Part shown: piece by piece, positions 18,885 to 27,119 of the stretch
How the letters are laid out: each line of letters starts with the position of its first letter
Position numbering within the stretch: position 1 is the first letter of the stretch
Origin: Dokdonia pacifica
Lineage (GTDB): Bacteria > Bacteroidota > Bacteroidia > Flavobacteriales > Flavobacteriaceae
DNA: 64,000 nucleotides
NCBI RefSeq assembly: GCF_900188275.1
Contig: NZ_FZNY01000001.1
Location: 1,178,001 to 1,242,000, forward strand
Direction: 5' to 3'
The notes under the pieces: generated by a model
Seen by the model: the letters and a program-made list of their open reading frames with translations, nothing else
Told to the model about the DNA's origin: nothing
Databases searched by the model: none
Program-made: the position numbers and the translations under genes

Positions 18885-18900
18885 TATTTTTGTATATTTG
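18885..18900 (+). promoter_or_regulatory. Candidate -7 region of nitronate monooxygenase gene
   Basis: Two overlapping-range boxes fit TAnnTTTG: TATTTTTG (18885-18892) and TATATTTG (18893-18900), 20-30 bp before the ATG. No clear -33 box is seen. Confidence 0.4.
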
Positions 18901-18919
18901 AATATATAAATTCCTAGGT

Positions 18920-19870
18920 ATGACTCAAAAAACACCACTTACAGAACTTCTTGATATAAAGTATCCTATTATTATGGCTCCTATGTTTTTAGTATCAAAT
19001 GTAGCGATGCTCAAAGCGGGTATGGAGTCTGGAATTGCTGCTTGTGTGCCTGCTCTTAATTACAGAACTATAGAAGAATTAAAAGCCGCAATCACAGAAT
19101 TGAAAGCAGCTAAAGTGCCAGGTGGCGCCTTTGGAATTAATCTTATCGTAAATAAATCCAACCTAAAATATCCTGCACAATTAGAAGCTGCCTGCGAGCT
19201 TGGAGTTGATTTTATAATCACTTCTTTGGGAAGCCCAAGACAAGTAATAGAAAAAGCAAAACCCAAAGGAATTAAAGTGTTTTGTGACGTGGTAGATCTT
19301 GCATATTCTAAAAAAGTAGAAGAGATGGGATGTGATGCCTTAGTTGCGGTAAATGATCAGGCAGGAGGGCATCGTGGAGATGCTACCCCAGAAGCATTGA
19401 TTAAAGAATTGAATGAAAATTGTACCATCCCTGTTATTTCTGCAGGAGGTATCGCAGATAAAGAAGATCTAGATAAGATGATTTCTTATGGAGCCATAGG
19501 AGCGAGTATAGGAAGCCCATTTATTGCAAGTGAGGAAGCACCAGTTTCTCAAGAGTATAAACAAGCGTGTGTAGATTATGGTGCTGATGATATTGTGATG
19601 ACTCAAAAAATATCAGGTACTCCTTGTACTGTCATAAATACACCTTATGTACAAAAAATAGGAACCGAACAAACATGGTTGGAAAGTATTCTTAACAAGA
19701 ACAAGAAACTCAAAAAATGGGTGAAAATGATTCGTTTTGCCAAAGGAATGCGAGACACCACCAAAGCAGCACAAGGCGCCACCTATAAAACTGTGTGGGT
19801 AGCTGGACCTTCTATAGAAAAAACAACTGCTATTGAACCTGTAAAAGAGATTATAAAGCGATTTATCTAA
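18920..19870 (+). CDS. Nitronate monooxygenase (NMO/2-nitropropane dioxygenase family)
   Basis: A 316-residue FMN-dependent TIM-barrel enzyme. The N-terminal YPIIMAPMFLVSN, the VNDQAGGHRGD loop carrying the catalytic histidine, and the phosphate-binding VISAGGIADKEDL with YGAIGASIGSPF are all characteristic. Family members oxidise alkyl nitronates such as propionate-3-nitronate. Some relatives act as enoyl-ACP reductases (FabK), so the exact substrate is not certain. It is probably monocistronic: a candidate promoter lies upstream and a strong terminator follows at 19935. Confidence 0.88.
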   Translation: MTQKTPLTELLDIKYPIIMAPMFLVSNVAMLKAGMESGIAACVPALNYRTIEELKAAITELKAAKVPGGAFGINLIVNKSNLKYPAQLEAACELGVDFIITSLGSPRQVIEKAKPKGIKVFCDVVDLAYSKKVEEMGCDALVAVNDQAGGHRGDATPEALIKELNENCTIPVISAGGIADKEDLDKMISYGAIGASIGSPFIASEEAPVSQEYKQACVDYGADDIVMTQKISGTPCTVINTPYVQKIGTEQTWLESILNKNKKLKKWVKMIRFAKGMRDTTKAAQGATYKTVWVAGPSIEKTTAIEPVKEIIKRFI

Positions 19871-19880
19871 AAATAAGTAT

Positions 19881-19892
19881 GCTTTCGCGAAA
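19881..19892. repeat. Palindrome copy 6 (intergenic, right arm truncated)
   Basis: GCTTTCGCGAAA, 10 bp downstream of the nitronate monooxygenase stop codon. Confidence 0.75.
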
Positions 19893-19934
19893 AAACAGTT
19901 AGAAGTATTAGTTTACTTACACTTTATTTAATAC

Positions 19935-19967
19935 AAAAAAACCTCTCATATTTTGAGAGGTTTTTTT
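19935..19967 (+). terminator. Intrinsic terminator
   Basis: Stem CCTCTC / GAGAGG (19942-19947 and 19955-19960), extended by A7/T7 on both sides, and a run of seven T. The flanking A run also makes it usable on the opposite strand. It ends the nitronate monooxygenase unit. Confidence 0.85.
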
Positions 19968-20090
19968 ATGCATGGAAATGTGCTGAAAAAGAAAATACTT
20001 TGCTGAAACTACTGAATAACAAGTGTTTAAATCTTTTGAAATAGGTTTATTTAATAGAAGTTTGCTTAAAATAATCATAAATGAATAAAA

Positions 20091-20393
20091 ATGTGTCAAA
20101 TAAGATTTACAGTACAAACAACAAATAATATGGAACCTATTTTAAGCGGTCAAGGCAGATATAGACGTATAGGTGATAAAGACTGGACAGACTTTAGTAT
20201 AAATGTATCAGACCCAATGACTCCCGATATCACTATTATTGGAGATTATGAACTAGAAGTAAGAGTTAGCTATTTAACGACCCCAACAGAAACAGATTGG
20301 AGCTCTTGGAAAGCAAGTACATTTGAAATAGCTAATGATTGTGATCGCTCGTATTATTATGCAAGAGTAAACCAAGTAATAGGAGCCTTATGA
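20091..20393 (+). CDS. Small hypothetical protein, possibly one fibronectin-III-like domain
   Basis: A 100-residue protein without signal peptide. The middle reads as alternating strands, and the segment GDYELEVRVSY followed by TDWSSWKASTFEI resembles the F and G strands of a fibronectin type III domain (Tyr and the W-S-x-W pattern). This is a fold guess from pattern only. Its stop overlaps the start of the next gene by 4 bp, so it is the first member of a tightly packed four-gene cassette. The function is unknown. Confidence 0.6.
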   Translation: MCQIRFTVQTTNNMEPILSGQGRYRRIGDKDWTDFSINVSDPMTPDITIIGDYELEVRVSYLTTPTETDWSSWKASTFEIANDCDRSYYYARVNQVIGAL

Positions 20394-21187
20394 TTGTAAT
20401 TCACTCATTATATTCCTTACCTCTCTTGAATGATAGATGGGGACTTCAACATCAATTTGAAAAGAGCTTCTTTCTATATTACTTGTCCTTTTTATACGCA
20501 AAGAGATTAGGGTATGAAGTGGTCCTACACACGGATGATATAGGTTATGAATTATTAAAAAATATAGGCTACGATAGAATAGAGTTGAGCTTAAATGATC
20601 TAAAACCAGAGGACGCTACATTTTGGTCTTTAGGAAAAATAAGAGCTCTAGAGTTAGAAGGATTAAATAGCATTCATATAGATGGAGATGTATTTCTAAA
20701 ATCAAATCAAATCAAAACCCTTTTTGAATCTGATTATGATGTCTTAACTCAAATGATAGAGTCTCAAGATGCTTTTAATCATGATTATGTGCCACAAATA
20801 GGCCTTTTAAATTCGGTGTCAAATGTATTAACCTCTAACATTAAACATTCCTACAATTGTGGCGTGTTAGCATTTAAAGACACACAGTTATTCATAGAGT
20901 ATGCTAATTTATTTAGAGAGCTAGTAGCCATTTATAAAAACGATCTTAAGATTAAAGACTTCTATAAGAACGAGTTTAGATATTATGAAAAAATGCTAAT
21001 TATAGAGCAGTATAGCTTGCCCGTTCTTACAAATAAGTTGAATAAGAATCCCAAGTTTATAATCAATGAAAATGAAGACTTAATTGAAACATGTAATCAT
21101 TATGGATTTGTCCACGCTCTAGGAAGTTCTAAATATGAAGCGTCTTTTCAAGCCCTAGTAAAACAAAGAATAAAAGAATTAAGATAA
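20390..21187 (+). CDS. GT-A-like hypothetical protein (DUF6734-like), paralogue 1
   Basis: A 265-residue protein with a Rossmann-like start, an HIDGDVFL motif near residues 98-105 that looks like the metal-binding DxD of GT-A glycosyltransferases, and a SYNCGVLAF segment near residue 160. The next gene has the same layout (HFDNDVYLF, NYNPGVFGF), so the two are distant paralogues. From memory both resemble a Bacteroidota family of unknown function (DUF6734). Nucleotide-sugar transfer is a reasonable guess but not shown. It overlaps its neighbours by 4 bp and 1 bp. Confidence 0.65.
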   Translation: MIVIHSLYSLPLLNDRWGLQHQFEKSFFLYYLSFLYAKRLGYEVVLHTDDIGYELLKNIGYDRIELSLNDLKPEDATFWSLGKIRALELEGLNSIHIDGDVFLKSNQIKTLFESDYDVLTQMIESQDAFNHDYVPQIGLLNSVSNVLTSNIKHSYNCGVLAFKDTQLFIEYANLFRELVAIYKNDLKIKDFYKNEFRYYEKMLIIEQYSLPVLTNKLNKNPKFIINENEDLIETCNHYGFVHALGSSKYEASFQALVKQRIKELR

Positions 21188-22095
21188 TGATATATAGCCA
21201 AACATTTAGTACAGATTTACTACACACGCTAAAAAAAGAAGACGTGTCTTATATGTTGAGTTTACACTATCTAAGTGCCTTGTCTATTTCTAGATATCTT
21301 AAAAAAGATGATGAGTTTATATTAATTACAGATACAAAAGGAAAAGAACTTATAGGTGATGCATTTCCTTATACAAAAGTTGTTAATGCGCTAGATGATT
21401 ACCCCTATATACGTCCATTTAAGATGAGCGCATATAAATTATACTCTGTAGAGCTATTTAAAAATAAAGACTTTGTTCATTTTGATAATGATGTGTATTT
21501 ATTTAAACCCATTCCAACATTTGAAGATACCTTAGTACAGAGTAATGAAGGGTATTTTGTACGGTATATCTATTGTAATAAAATAAAGCACTTTGATTAT
21601 ATTTTACCAGAGTACACAAAAGATATGCGTAATAATTATAACCCTGGTGTCTTTGGTTTTACTAAAGATTCAATAGTTAGGGAGGAGTATTTTAATACCT
21701 TTTTAGAGTATTCCCATAAAAACATTCGTAAGTATGCAGCCATGTCTGAGGGGCTTCAAAAAGAATTTTTTCTACTCAATTTTCAGGACGTATATCTCGT
21801 ATTAGAAGAAGCTCTTTTGCACTATCTATGTGAAAAAAATAAAGTTCCCGTAACCGAAGTAATTCCAGATAAATATGAAAATCATCCTGGTGTTTGGGGC
21901 GTGTTTTACAAAAAAAAGTATCGAGATATTAATTGGGATGATATCATAGAGATAAGCCATCATAGCTGGCGCAAACATGAGTATTGTCATTTAGTAAGTC
22001 AAAAAAATGATAAAAACACACATGTACAAGAAGTGATGTTAGAAATATATAAAGAAAATAAAAACACAGTTAATACCTTTTTAGAATGGATCTAG
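21187..22095 (+). CDS. GT-A-like hypothetical protein (DUF6734-like), paralogue 2
   Basis: A 302-residue protein paralogous to the preceding one. It has a DxD-like motif in FVHFDNDVYLFKP near residues 96-108, then NYNPGVFGFTKDS, and a C-terminal region with EALLHYLCEKNKVPV and SHHSWRKHEY, whose histidines may complete an active site. It is a probable cytoplasmic glycosyltransferase-like protein with unknown donor and acceptor. It starts at the last base of the previous stop codon and overlaps the next gene by 10 bp, so all four cassette genes are translationally linked. Confidence 0.65.
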   Translation: MIYSQTFSTDLLHTLKKEDVSYMLSLHYLSALSISRYLKKDDEFILITDTKGKELIGDAFPYTKVVNALDDYPYIRPFKMSAYKLYSVELFKNKDFVHFDNDVYLFKPIPTFEDTLVQSNEGYFVRYIYCNKIKHFDYILPEYTKDMRNNYNPGVFGFTKDSIVREEYFNTFLEYSHKNIRKYAAMSEGLQKEFFLLNFQDVYLVLEEALLHYLCEKNKVPVTEVIPDKYENHPGVWGVFYKKKYRDINWDDIIEISHHSWRKHEYCHLVSQKNDKNTHVQEVMLEIYKENKNTVNTFLEWI

Positions 22096-22433
22096 TAATT
22101 ACAGGGCGAAATATATATGACTATTTATTTGTTAATTATTTAATCTACGGTTTAGAGTATAAGCTTAAAATTATTTGGAGTAATACAATTTCTGACGATA
22201 TAGGGTTTATGTATAAAGACCTAGAGGACGCAAGTTGGGCAATAGAAAACGATGATTTTGTAATCCCTCTTTTAAAAGATTATCACGGTCTCTCTAAGAC
22301 CTTATTTGTAGCCAAAAATGAATTTGAACAACTACAAGCTATTTATAATAATGAGAAGTTAGTTGTAAACTTTTCTAAGTTTATAACGGTTAAAAATTAT
22401 GAGGCGATTAAAGAAAGACTTATTAACTTATAA
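22086..22433 (+). CDS. Small hypothetical protein closing the four-gene cassette
   Basis: A 115-residue acidic soluble protein (for example DDIGFMYKDLEDASWAIENDDF). There is no signal peptide and no recognised domain. It overlaps the preceding GT-A-like gene by 10 bp and ends before a convergent ABC transporter gene. Its consistent frame and coupling make it a likely real gene. Its role is presumably tied to the two GT-A-like proteins. Confidence 0.55.
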   Translation: MDLVITGRNIYDYLFVNYLIYGLEYKLKIIWSNTISDDIGFMYKDLEDASWAIENDDFVIPLLKDYHGLSKTLFVAKNEFEQLQAIYNNEKLVVNFSKFITVKNYEAIKERLINL

Positions 22434-22473
22434 AAGAATTTAAATATTACAGGAATTTAGAATTAAAACTAGG

Positions 22474-23136
22474 TTATTGTAAATACCCTAATCGTTTCAA
22501 ATCTTCCACACTTTCGGCTGTTTTACAAACCCCATCTACCATCACTAGATGACGATCGGAAATATCCAGAACATCGCTATAATAATGATCGGTGAGGAGG
22601 ATTCCTTTTTTCGCTTTAAGCGAAAGTAAAAACTCCTTAATAACCTCTTTATACAAAGGTTCTATCATAGAAAAGGGTTCATCTAGTAATAGGAATGGAT
22701 GCTCTAGATGCGCTACAAGTAATAACTCCAAATAGCGTAACTCTCCCAGTGATAAAGTTCCTATTTTACGAGTCGCTATTTTTTCTACAAAGGGAGCTCT
22801 AAAAATACGATCTTGATCATCTCCACCTGTATGAAATAACGGAATTACATCACGTACTTTTATATGTCTAGGAAGAAAATGATCCTGTGGTAAATACCCA
22901 ATGAGTTGATTTGGAATGATATCTCTAGGAGGTATATTTTTACCGTTTATTGTTAGTTGGATAGCATCGGCTTTAAGAGTTCCAAATACTATTTTAAGCA
23001 AGGTAGATTTCCCAGATCCGTTGCGACCAAACAAGCTTACAATTTCGCCTTGAGCGAACAGTAAAGAAACGTCTTTGAGTATTTCTTTTTTACCAAACCT
23101 CTTACGCACTTGCTGTATGTGAAGTTCTTTTTTCAT
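22474..23136 (-). CDS. ABC transporter ATP-binding protein
   Basis: A 220-residue ATPase with Walker A GRNGSGKST (about residues 36-44), signature TLSLGE, Walker B PFLLLDEP and the H-loop LLTDHYY. I chose the ATG at 23136, which overlaps the stop of the upstream small membrane gene (ATGA); an in-frame start 57 bp further upstream would lie within that gene. Together the two probably form a small ABC exporter, or the ATPase serves another permease. The substrate is unknown. It converges with the accessory cassette. Confidence 0.85.
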   Translation of the reverse strand: MKKELHIQQVRKRFGKKEILKDVSLLFAQGEIVSLFGRNGSGKSTLLKIVFGTLKADAIQLTINGKNIPPRDIIPNQLIGYLPQDHFLPRHIKVRDVIPLFHTGGDDQDRIFRAPFVEKIATRKIGTLSLGELRYLELLLVAHLEHPFLLLDEPFSMIEPLYKEVIKEFLLSLKAKKGILLTDHYYSDVLDISDRHLVMVDGVCKTAESVEDLKRLGYLQ

Positions 23137-23426
23137 CGTAAAAAAGAAATAATACCTAAAAAAATAATGGCAATGATCCCGTTTACGAACCAAGCACGTT
23201 TAATAAGTTGTGCTTTTGTAAACCCAAGATTATGATACATGTAGTATTGTGCCTTTTGGAAATAATTGAAAGCAAGAACGCCTAGCCCTGTTCCAAAGAC
23301 ACCAAAAATAATGACCCCGTTATAGAGTCTGTCTATAAATGAATCATACATGGCAGCACTAGCGAAAGAAGTGAGCAATGTAATAGCTAGTGTGTATAAA
23401 GTAACATCTCTGTAATACGTCCACAT
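23133..23426 (-). CDS. Small membrane protein, partner of the ABC ATPase
   Basis: A protein of 97 residues from the ATG at 23426 (an alternative ATG at 23441 adds five). It has three hydrophobic segments: TLYTLAITLLTSFASA, NGVIIFGVFGTGLGVLAF and the C-terminal WFVNGIIAIIFLGII. The stop overlaps the ATPase start by 4 bp, which argues for a functional pair. It is much shorter than a normal permease and so would have to oligomerise or work with another subunit. I do not recognise a family. Confidence 0.65.
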   Translation of the reverse strand: MWTYYRDVTLYTLAITLLTSFASAAMYDSFIDRLYNGVIIFGVFGTGLGVLAFNYFQKAQYYMYHNLGFTKAQLIKRAWFVNGIIAIIFLGIISFLR

Positions 23427-23540
23427 GCTCGAAAAATACAAATTACAATCTCTAAAAATCTAAAAGAAATGGTAATTTAAAAAAGAATCAAGACTAAAAT
23501 AGAGTAATACTCTATTTTTAAATTTTTTATACACATAAGT

Positions 23541-23575
23541 TCCTTCTCCTTTTGGGAGAAGGCTAGGATGAGGGA
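23541..23575 (+). repeat. REP-like repeat A, copy 2
   Basis: Perfect hairpin CCTTCTCC (23542-23549) / GGAGAAGG (23555-23562) followed by CTAGGATGAGGG. It matches the copy at 17812 in the same orientation. It lies just downstream of the ferredoxin-reductase-like gene and may act in its 3' end. Confidence 0.75.
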
Positions 23576-23578
23576 ATA

Positions 23579-24634
23579 TTAAACATCATCATAATCTACC
23601 ACCAGTTTTGCTGAGGTAGGATGCGCTTGGCAAGTAAGAATGAGTCCTTCTGCTACCTCACTATCTGTAAGAATTTGGTTTTTTTCCATCACAGCAGTAC
23701 CTTCAGTGACACGTGCAATACAACTACTACAGATACCACCTTGGCATGAGTGTGGTGCATCAATATCTTCATCAAGAGCAGCATCTAGAATGATGGCATC
23801 TTGAGACATAGTCAATTCAAATTCTTCATCATCTACCAGAATTTTAACATGCGATTGTCCATCTAAAGCCTCTTCAATTACGACTTCTTCTGTAGAAGCT
23901 GTAAAGAGCTCAAAATGAATAGCAGACTCTGCCACTTCATTAGATCGTAATACATTGCTTACTTCTTTAATCATAGGTTCAGGACCACATAAATAATAGT
24001 CACTAAACTCGTGAGAAGCATATTTATTTTTAAACACAAAATTGACGGTAGATTTCATAATACGTCCAAAATGTGCTCCATCTTCTCTTGACTGACTGTA
24101 GATAAACTCTATAGAAAAACGATCTTTATACTGATCTCTTAAGGCGAGCAATGCCTCTCTAAAAATAGTGTCTTCAGGGCGTTTGTTTCCATACACAAGT
24201 ACAAAACCACTTTCTGGAGAGTTTTCAAGTGTTGTTTTGATCATACTCATAATAGGTGTGATTCCAGAACCTGCTGCAAATGCTAAATAGGTTTTTTTTG
24301 CTTTCGCGAAAGCAGAATCCAATACAAACCTTCCTTCTGGTGGTGCTACTTCAAGCGTATCACCTTCTTTTAACTCCCTATTTGCAAACGTTGAAAAGGT
24401 GCCATTTTCAACCTCCTTAATCGTAACACGTAATTTTCCACTTTCTGGAGTGCTACAAATGGAGTACGCACGACGTACTTCCTGACCATTAATGGTTGTT
24501 TTTAAGGTGATATATTGCCCCGCCTGATAGCTAAAAATGTCTTTTAGGTCTGAAGGAATCAAAAAACCAACAGAAATGGCTTGTGCTGTTTCTCTGGTAA
24601 TAGATTGTATCGTAAGCTTATGGAAATTTGACAT
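23579..24634 (-). CDS. Ferredoxin-NADP reductase-like flavoprotein with 2Fe-2S domain (PaaE-like)
   Basis: A 351-residue electron-transfer protein. The FAD domain contains RAYSICSTPE, the NAD(P) domain begins GSGITPIMSMIK, and a C-terminal plant-type ferredoxin domain has Cys297, Cys302, Cys305 and Cys335 (Cx4Cx2Cx29C). This is the layout of phenylacetyl-CoA epoxidase reductase and related reductases. No oxygenase genes are nearby, so the partner is unknown. I chose the ATG at 24634, as upstream residues are not family-like. A -7 box TATTTTTG lies just upstream on this strand. Near residue 105-110 the palindrome at 24300 writes SAFAKAKK. Confidence 0.88.
   Translation of the reverse strand: MSNFHKLTIQSITRETAQAISVGFLIPSDLKDIFSYQAGQYITLKTTINGQEVRRAYSICSTPESGKLRVTIKEVENGTFSTFANRELKEGDTLEVAPPEGRFVLDSAFAKAKKTYLAFAAGSGITPIMSMIKTTLENSPESGFVLVYGNKRPEDTIFREALLALRDQYKDRFSIEFIYSQSREDGAHFGRIMKSTVNFVFKNKYASHEFSDYYLCGPEPMIKEVSNVLRSNEVAESAIHFELFTASTEEVVIEEALDGQSHVKILVDDEEFELTMSQDAIILDAALDEDIDAPHSCQGGICSSCIARVTEGTAVMEKNQILTDSEVAEGLILTCQAHPTSAKLVVDYDDV
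24300..24313. repeat. Palindrome copy 7 (in reductase gene)
   Basis: GCTTTCGCGAAAGC, extended symmetrically by T and A (24299-24314). It is read as AFAKA. Symmetric flanks differ from the usual C/G, so both sides changed together. Confidence 0.9.
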
Positions 24635-24650
24635 TGTATATTTTTGTGCG

Positions 24651-24658
24651 CAAAAATA
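24651..24658 (-). promoter_or_regulatory. Candidate -7 box of the reductase gene
   Basis: On the minus strand TATTTTTG, about 17 bp before the ATG at 24634. No convincing -33 element. Confidence 0.4.
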
Positions 24659-24729
24659 CAAAGGATTACGATGAAGATGTAACATTTCACATTTTTTAAA
24701 CACTAACCATCCGTAAACAATCAAGAGCA

Positions 24730-26199
24730 ATGATTAAACGATTTCTGAATTTAGAATGGAAAGCATTCTTTAGGAGTGCTTCCTTTAAAGTAAATGTATT
24801 CCTGAAAATTTTAATGGGATTAGGGGCTCTCTATTTCATTTTTGTATTTGCAGGATTAGGAATAGGCCTTTATTTTGGATTAGAAAAAAGTGGTTATGAA
24901 CCTTTGGTAACCCTAAACAAATTCCTTATTTATTATTTTGTGGCAGACTTAATAGCAAGGTATTTCTTTCAGAAAATGCCTGTGGTCAACATAAAACCTA
25001 TGTTGTTGATGCCTTTTAAGAAAAGTAAGATTGTAAATTTTGCTTTAGGAAAAACGGCACTTTCGTTTTTTAATATCATACATGCCTTTTTCTTTATTCC
25101 TTTTAGTATTATTCTTTTAACGCAAGGATTTAGTCCTCTGGGTGTTATAGGATGGCATTTAGGAATCATGGCATTGATTTATATGAACAACTTCATCAAT
25201 GTGTTCTTAAACGATGAGACCGTTTTTGTAGTGCTTTTTGGAGCTGTATTTGTCATTTTAGGAGGACTACAGTATTACGGATATTTTGATATTACCACTT
25301 ATACAGGTGCCTTTTTTCAAGGGCTGTATGAAATGCCTTGGTTAGCAATTATTCCTATACTAGTAGTAGTAGGTGTTGCATATTATGCATTTACCTATTT
25401 CTTAAAACGCTTATATCTTGATGCAGGATTGTCTAAAAAGACAAAAACGGCAACTACAGAAAATATGGAATGGCTAGATCGTTTTGGAAAAGGATCTACG
25501 TTCTTAAAAAATGATTTAAAATTAATTCTTCGTAATAAGCGTTCCAAAACCACAGTATTTTTAAGTGTACTCTTTCTTTTTTATGGATTGTTATTTTTTG
25601 GAGATGCTATAGAGGTATATAGCGGCCCTTTTTGGAGAATGTTTGCCGCAGTATTTGTAACAGGAGGATTCCTATTTAGTTTTGGACAATTTGTGCCAAG
25701 TTGGGATAGTGCGTATTATCCTTTAATGATGACACAAAATATCAGGTATAAAGAATATTTACGATCTAAGTGGTTACTCGTGGTTATTGCTACAGGAATA
25801 TCAAGCATTTTAGCAATTCCTTATGTGTATTTTGGATGGGAAGTACTCGCCGCAATTTTTGTGGGAGCTATCTTTAACATGGGTGTCAATGCACATTTAG
25901 TACTTCTAGGAGGTGCTTATATTAAAACACCTATAGATCTTACCAGTGGTAAAAAAGCGTTTGGAGATAAAAGTGCTTTTAATATCAAAACACTATTAAT
26001 CAGTATGCCAAAAATGCTAGGCCCGATGGCATTATATGCTATAGGACATTTTACATTAGGTCCTGTTTCTGGATTTGCACTTGTTGCTATTGCAGGTCTT
26101 GCAGGATTTGCCTTTAGAGATAAGGTGTTTAATATGATTATTAAAATCTACAAGAAAGAAAAGTATAAAACATTACAAGCTTACAAGCAAAATAACTAA
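24730..26199 (+). CDS. DUF5687-type ABC transporter permease
   Basis: A 489-residue membrane protein with about twelve hydrophobic segments in two halves and an opening FLNLEWKAFFRSASFKVNV typical of the flavobacterial DUF5687 family as I recall it. It is followed after 4 bp by an ABC ATPase, so the pair most likely forms an ABC-2-like exporter. The substrate is unknown. A repetitive style of short aromatic helices and a hydrophilic central region near residues 240-265 separates the halves. Confidence 0.82.
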   Translation: MIKRFLNLEWKAFFRSASFKVNVFLKILMGLGALYFIFVFAGLGIGLYFGLEKSGYEPLVTLNKFLIYYFVADLIARYFFQKMPVVNIKPMLLMPFKKSKIVNFALGKTALSFFNIIHAFFFIPFSIILLTQGFSPLGVIGWHLGIMALIYMNNFINVFLNDETVFVVLFGAVFVILGGLQYYGYFDITTYTGAFFQGLYEMPWLAIIPILVVVGVAYYAFTYFLKRLYLDAGLSKKTKTATTENMEWLDRFGKGSTFLKNDLKLILRNKRSKTTVFLSVLFLFYGLLFFGDAIEVYSGPFWRMFAAVFVTGGFLFSFGQFVPSWDSAYYPLMMTQNIRYKEYLRSKWLLVVIATGISSILAIPYVYFGWEVLAAIFVGAIFNMGVNAHLVLLGGAYIKTPIDLTSGKKAFGDKSAFNIKTLLISMPKMLGPMALYAIGHFTLGPVSGFALVAIAGLAGFAFRDKVFNMIIKIYKKEKYKTLQAYKQNN

Positions 26200-26203
26200 G
26201 ACT

Positions 26204-26911
26204 ATGATTGAGATACATAATTTATCAAAAAAATATAATGGAGTAAGCGTTTTAAATTTGGAACGCATTAGTATTCCTAAAGGACAAGCTTTTGGATTAG
26301 TAGGAAATAATGGTGCTGGAAAAACGACCTTATTTAGTAGTTTATTAGATCTTATACAACCTACTACAGGATATATAAAGAATGGTGGATATGAAGTTAA
26401 TAAAAGTGAAGAGTGGAAAACCCATACAGCTTCGTTTATTGATGAGAGTTTTTTAATAGGGTATCTTACGCCAGAAGAATATTTCTATTTCATAGGTGAT
26501 TTGCGAGGACAAAACAAAGCAGATGTAGATGCGCTTCTTGCAGGTTTTGAAGACTTCTTTAATGATGAGATTATTGGAAAGCGTAAATATCTGAGGGATT
26601 TATCTAAAGGAAATCAAAAGAAAGTAGGTATTGTTGCAACACTTATCGGAACTCCAGATGTGATTATACTAGATGAGCCATTTGCAAATCTGGACCCTAC
26701 AACACAAATACGTTTAAAAGGAATTATTAAAAAATTGGCAACAGACAAGAACATTACGGTACTTGTATCTAGTCATGATTTACAACACGTAACAGAAGTG
26801 TGTGAACGTATTGTAGTATTAGAAAAAGGAGAACAAGTAAAAGATATTATGACCTCTCCAGAAACGCTTAAAGAGTTAGAAAGTTATTTCTCTGGAGAAG
26901 AGGTAATTTAA
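26204..26911 (+). CDS. ABC transporter ATP-binding protein (partner of DUF5687 permease)
   Basis: A 235-residue ATPase with Walker A GNNGAGKTT, signature LSKGNQKKVG, Walker B VIILDEPFANLD and H-loop VSSHD. The glutamine in SKGNQ and the DLQHVTEVCERI stretch after the H-loop are typical of ABC-2 export ATPases. It energises the DUF5687-type permease encoded 4 bp upstream. The transcription unit closes at a strong hairpin at 26935. Confidence 0.9.
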   Translation: MIEIHNLSKKYNGVSVLNLERISIPKGQAFGLVGNNGAGKTTLFSSLLDLIQPTTGYIKNGGYEVNKSEEWKTHTASFIDESFLIGYLTPEEYFYFIGDLRGQNKADVDALLAGFEDFFNDEIIGKRKYLRDLSKGNQKKVGIVATLIGTPDVIILDEPFANLDPTTQIRLKGIIKKLATDKNITVLVSSHDLQHVTEVCERIVVLEKGEQVKDIMTSPETLKELESYFSGEEVI

Positions 26912-26934
26912 CGGGTAAAATTTCTCTTACATAT

Positions 26935-26984
26935 AAGAAACGCTATTTTTTGAATGCCTATTTATTCAAAAAATAGCGTTTCTT
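26935..26984 (+). terminator. Long hairpin terminator after the ABC operon
   Basis: A perfect 21-bp stem (26935-26955 with 26964-26984) around an 8-nt loop, with CGCTATTTTTTGAAT in the left arm. A short T-rich tail follows. The stem is unusually long and AT-rich in its lower part. It separates the ABC operon from sprE. Confidence 0.75.
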
Positions 26985-27119
26985 TATTTAAAATGTATAA
27001 ACTATAGTATATAATACGCCAATTTTAAAGATGTAACTCTCGGTTTTTTCAAAAAGAAGTGTATTTTTACAGGCTTCCATACTAAAAATGGTCATTTTCT
27101 GTTTTTATCAAAAAACAAT

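Noticed and set aside
22608-22625. TTTCGCTTTAAGCGAAA near-palindrome in an ABC ATPase gene
   Set aside because: The arms resemble the repeat inside out, but the centre is TTTAA and not TCGCGA; a single case within a codon context for LSLKAKK.
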